This document shows, one piece after another, positions 32,898 to 34,824 of a DNA stretch of 34,824 nt. Origin of the DNA: Hyphococcus sp. (GTDB taxonomy: Bacteria > Pseudomonadota > Alphaproteobacteria > Caulobacterales > Parvularculaceae); the NCBI GenBank assembly GCA_021776315.1, contig JAJFGD010000022.1, positions 1 through 34,824 of the forward strand. Direction: 5' to 3'. The position numbers were made by a program, and so were the translations under genes. Position 1 is the stretch's first letter. Every line of letters begins with the position of its first letter. The notes under the pieces were generated by a model. The model was not told the DNA's origin and did no database searches. It saw only the letters and a program-made list of their open reading frames with translations.

Positions 32898-33572
32898 TTA
32901 AGCCGATTTACGACGACGAGACGCAAATCCAAGGCCAGCAAGGCCTGACAGGAGCAATGGAATAGCGCCTGGGATTGGAATATCTGAAATTGCGCCAACG
33001 TAGAACTGTGTATCTACAAAGGCGAACATGATCGAAGAGGCCGCCGCAAAAGCTCCAGCATTCGCCATTGAAATCGCTTCAGAGAACAACATTGTCATCG
33101 CCATACCGCCATCAAGGGTGATTGCAATCATGCCGTCATTCATGCCCACGCCGAGCTGATTATGGGCTGCGTCGTAGAAGGTGATATCGCGAATAGCAAA
33201 GCCGCCACCGCTAAAACCCAATGTAATTGTTTCCTCAATAGTAACATTATCATCGCTTGGCGGATCGCAATCATCATCCATGCCATCATCACCTGGTGCG
33301 CCAACGGCAGTGAAAACTTTCTTACACACACCAAGGCCAGCTGGTAGGCCGTCGCCATTCAGATCATCGAAATATGGAAACCAATTTTCCGTACCCGCGG
33401 TGAAGGTCACATCGACACCGGTTCCTTGGAAATTGGTAATTGTGCTGCCGTTTGTGATGGCGCGTTCAGCGCCAGCAGCTTCAGCAACAAAATCTAGCAC
33501 AATCGCGTGTGCCGACATTGACGCAAACGAGGCTGCGATCGTCGTGGCAGCAAACGTCAGAAATTTCTTCAT
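32898..33572 (-). CDS. secreted VPLPA-CTERM-like (PEP-CTERM class) protein
   Basis: About 224 residues from the preferred ATG at 33572, which has GGGGA eight bases upstream; a TTG at 33587 would add five residues. A signal peptide (KKFLTFAATTIAASFASMSAHA) starts the protein. The C-terminus has the sorting signal IPIPGAIPLLLSGLAGLGF followed by ASRRRKSA, that is, motif, hydrophobic helix and basic tail. This is a variant of VPLPA and fits XrtD encoded next door. The mature domain is acidic, with a calcium-loop-like DDLNGDGLPAG, an Asp-rich stretch (DDGMDDDCDPPSDDN) and two cysteines. I do not recognise the domain itself. It is expected to be processed by the exosortase and retained at the surface or in the matrix. 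Confidence 0.87.
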   Translation of the reverse strand: MKKFLTFAATTIAASFASMSAHAIVLDFVAEAAGAERAITNGSTITNFQGTGVDVTFTAGTENWFPYFDDLNGDGLPAGLGVCKKVFTAVGAPGDDGMDDDCDPPSDDNVTIEETITLGFSGGGFAIRDITFYDAAHNQLGVGMNDGMIAITLDGGMAMTMLFSEAISMANAGAFAAASSIMFAFVDTQFYVGAISDIPIPGAIPLLLSGLAGLGFASRRRKSA

Positions 33573-33608
33573 GGTTGGTTTCCCCAATGATAACCGTACT
33601 ACTAAAAG

Positions 33609-33626
33609 ATTCGTGCCCGCACGAAT
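33609..33626. promoter_or_regulatory. perfect inverted repeat upstream of the VPLPA-CTERM-like gene
   Basis: ATTCGTGC-CC-GCACGAAT, perfect 8-base arms, lies 37-54 bases upstream of the ATG at 33572 on the minus strand. This is a good position for a repressor site or for a hairpin in the 5' leader. No sigma-54 pattern was found on this strand here, so this gene may be controlled differently from xrtD. Confidence 0.45.
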
Positions 33627-33806
33627 TAATGATGAATCTTCCCGAATCTAACCATCAGTTTGGGGCAAAATCTGGGCATAAGTCAATTAATCATTAATGT
33701 TTTGGGGAAAATTGATCGATTGTGTCATTCGAGCGATCCGCATATTTCTAGCAATGGTTGAAAAGTCACAAAACCCTGCAATTAACTGGTGATAATGTTA
33801 GGGGTG

Positions 33807-33820
33807 GTCGGGACCCCGAC
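33807..33820. promoter_or_regulatory. inverted repeat upstream of the sigma-54 promoter, possible activator site
   Basis: GTCGGG-AC-CCCGAC has perfect 6-base arms, about 50 bases before the -24 element at 33869. Sigma-54 promoters need an upstream-bound activator, so this is a candidate enhancer site. PrsR-type regulators are known from exosortase clusters, but no such gene is in the window. Confidence 0.35.
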
Positions 33821-33868
33821 ATAATTTGACCGATTTTGGGACTTTATACGTTCAAAGTACTGATTTCC

Positions 33869-33884
33869 TGGCACTAAGCTTGCT
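33869..33884 (+). promoter_or_regulatory. sigma-54 (RpoN) promoter for the WecG-type gene
   Basis: TGGCAC-TAAGC-TTGCT matches the -24/-12 consensus at every specified position of both boxes, with GG and GC ten bases apart. The expected start site is near 33895, about 105 bases before the ATG at 34000. It is one of the clearest regulatory sites in the window. Confidence 0.75.
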
Positions 33885-33999
33885 GACTTATGCTCAAAAG
33901 GCATGATCTATACTGATCCGAAGCGCAGACTCAGTACCGAAATGGGATCTGTCCTGTTTTAGTTGGTTTTAGGGTGCCTCCAAAGTGGCGATAGAGATT

Positions 34000-34824
34000 A
34001 TGAAATTGGACAACTCAAACCGCGTTGATCGCGCCTCTAAGTCTGAGATGTCTGAGACTGAGAAAGCTCATTTTGACGATCCGCCGGCTGCACTCGCACG
34101 AGATGATTTCGATAGGAATGTCTGGTGCTTGGCCGGAATTCCAGTGGATATTTCTAACATTGATCAAGCTTTAGCGGCACTTGACCAGGCTGTCCGAGAT
34201 CGCCGGCGATTGTCCTTCGTGACACCCAATGTGAATTGGCTGACGCGAGCAGCCGAAAACTCAGAAGTCCGACAAGAATTGGTCAACGCCGACCTGAGCT
34301 TAGTCGACGGTGCGCCACTGGCGGCAATAGCCAGGTGGCTAGGCGTACCAATTCAATCGCGGGTTGCTGGGTCTGACCTTTTTGAAGCGCTTCGAAAACG
34401 CCCTGCCTATCTGGGGAAAAAGTTACGTGTGTTTTTCTTTGGTGGACGTGACGGTGCTGCCGAAGCCGCCGCCAAAGCTGTGAACGATGAAAATGGTGGT
34501 GTCCAATCCATTGGCTGGCTGAACCCCGGATTTGGATCTGTTGAAGAAATGAGCCGTCCTGAAATTATCAAATCCATTAACCAAGCAAAGCCGGATTTTG
34601 TTCTCGTAGCGCTTGGTGCCGGCAAAGGGCAAAGATGGATTGAAGCCAATCAAGATGCCCTAGACGTACCAGTGATTGCTCACCTGGGTGCGGTTGTCGA
34701 TTTTACGGCGGGCGGGATTTCGCGCGCACCAAATATAGTTCGCCGGCTCGGAATGGAGTGGGCGTGGCGGATCAAGGAAGAGCCAAGCCTTTGGCGACGA
34801 TATGTTCAAGATGCTTTGGCCTTG
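34000..34824 (+). CDS. WecG/TagA/CpsF-family glycosyltransferase, 3' end outside window
   Basis: 275 codons are open to the last base of the window. The start is the ATG at 34000 (MKLDNSNRVDRAS). No strong Shine-Dalgarno is present, though AGAG lies just upstream. After a polar 45-residue N-terminus comes the GT26 fold: FVTPNVNWLTRAAENSEVRQ, DLSLVDGAPLAAIARWLGV, VFFFGGRDGAAEAAAKAV and PDFVLVALGAGKGQRWIE. HLGAVVDFTAGGISRAPNIV follows. Relatives add N-acetylmannosaminuronate or N-acetylmannosamine to a lipid-linked first sugar, usually as the second step of a polymer repeat. Here the donor is unknown. It is divergent from the exosortase-substrate gene and placed behind an exact sigma-54 promoter, so it probably opens an exopolysaccharide operon continuing beyond the window. 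Confidence 0.88.
   Translation, partial: MKLDNSNRVDRASKSEMSETEKAHFDDPPAALARDDFDRNVWCLAGIPVDISNIDQALAALDQAVRDRRRLSFVTPNVNWLTRAAENSEVRQELVNADLSLVDGAPLAAIARWLGVPIQSRVAGSDLFEALRKRPAYLGKKLRVFFFGGRDGAAEAAAKAVNDENGGVQSIGWLNPGFGSVEEMSRPEIIKSINQAKPDFVLVALGAGKGQRWIEANQDALDVPVIAHLGAVVDFTAGGISRAPNIVRRLGMEWAWRIKEEPSLWRRYVQDALAL

Larger units (their letters stand above)
33573..33999. other. intergenic region of about 430 bases between divergent VPLPA-CTERM-like and WecG-type genes
   Basis: No convincing gene is visible here; I checked for a frame with a start, ribosome site and protein-like composition. It contains an inverted repeat at 33609-33626 near the secreted-protein start and an AT-rich block with ATTAAT repeats around 33683-33700. 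Farther along are a GC-rich inverted repeat at 33807-33820 and an exact sigma-54 promoter at 33869-33884. The last 105 bases before the WecG-type ATG would be a 5' leader. Confidence 0.7.

Overview
The window looks like chromosomal DNA of an alphaproteobacterium with middling G+C. This is inferred from the gene families: a PleC/DivJ/PdhS-type histidine kinase, a bifunctional N-acetylglutamate kinase/synthase of the kind known from Maricaulis and Xanthomonas, a class II DAHP synthase, and an exosortase D (XrtD) with a VPLPA-CTERM-like substrate. A Maricaulis/Parvularcula-like lineage is plausible, but I cannot name a genus. I see no tRNA, rRNA, insertion sequence, phage gene or CRISPR array. 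Coding density is high, and many genes overlap by 1-4 bases.

Layout. 1-146: tail of a LuxR-type regulator. 188-3853 (minus): a membrane-bound sensor kinase and an MscS-type channel. 4143-9245 (plus): an arginine block (N-acetylornithine carbamoyltransferase, fused N-acetylglutamate kinase/synthase, ArgC), followed after 3 bases by a Kef-type K+/H+ antiporter. 9242-10633 (minus): a membrane-anchored serine hydrolase. 10850-12192 (plus): both subunits of a 3-oxoacid CoA-transferase, facing an HxlR regulator with an SCP2-like C-terminus (minus). 13093-14293: a small secreted protein, a terminator and an exported metallo-hydrolase.

14449-21148 (plus): a biosynthetic run with class II DAHP synthase, an oxidoreductase/aminotransferase pair that probably makes an amino sugar (possibly UDP-GlcNAc3N for lipid A), NAD synthetase and glutamyl-tRNA synthetase. 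21150-22784: a LOG-family protein (minus) and a LysM membrane protein (plus). 22804-27176 (minus): an RND efflux permease with its adaptor.

27371-34824: an exopolysaccharide/exosortase block. It holds a BY-kinase-like ATPase and a Wzz/GumC chain-length protein (minus), a family 2 glycosyltransferase (plus), XrtD fused to an EpsI domain (minus), a VPLPA-CTERM-like secreted protein (minus), and a WecG/TagA-type glycosyltransferase (plus) cut by the window end. A textbook sigma-54 promoter (TGGCAC-N5-TTGCT) lies upstream of the WecG-type gene. Weaker GG-N10-GC matches lie upstream of xrtD and of the chain-length gene, suggesting RpoN co-control of the block.

The most notable points are the complete acetyl-citrulline-type arginine signature in an apparent alphaproteobacterium, the XrtD/substrate pair with sigma-54-like promoters, and an HxlR regulator fused to a lipid/acyl-binding-like domain beside a CoA-transferase, with repeated operator-like elements upstream of it.
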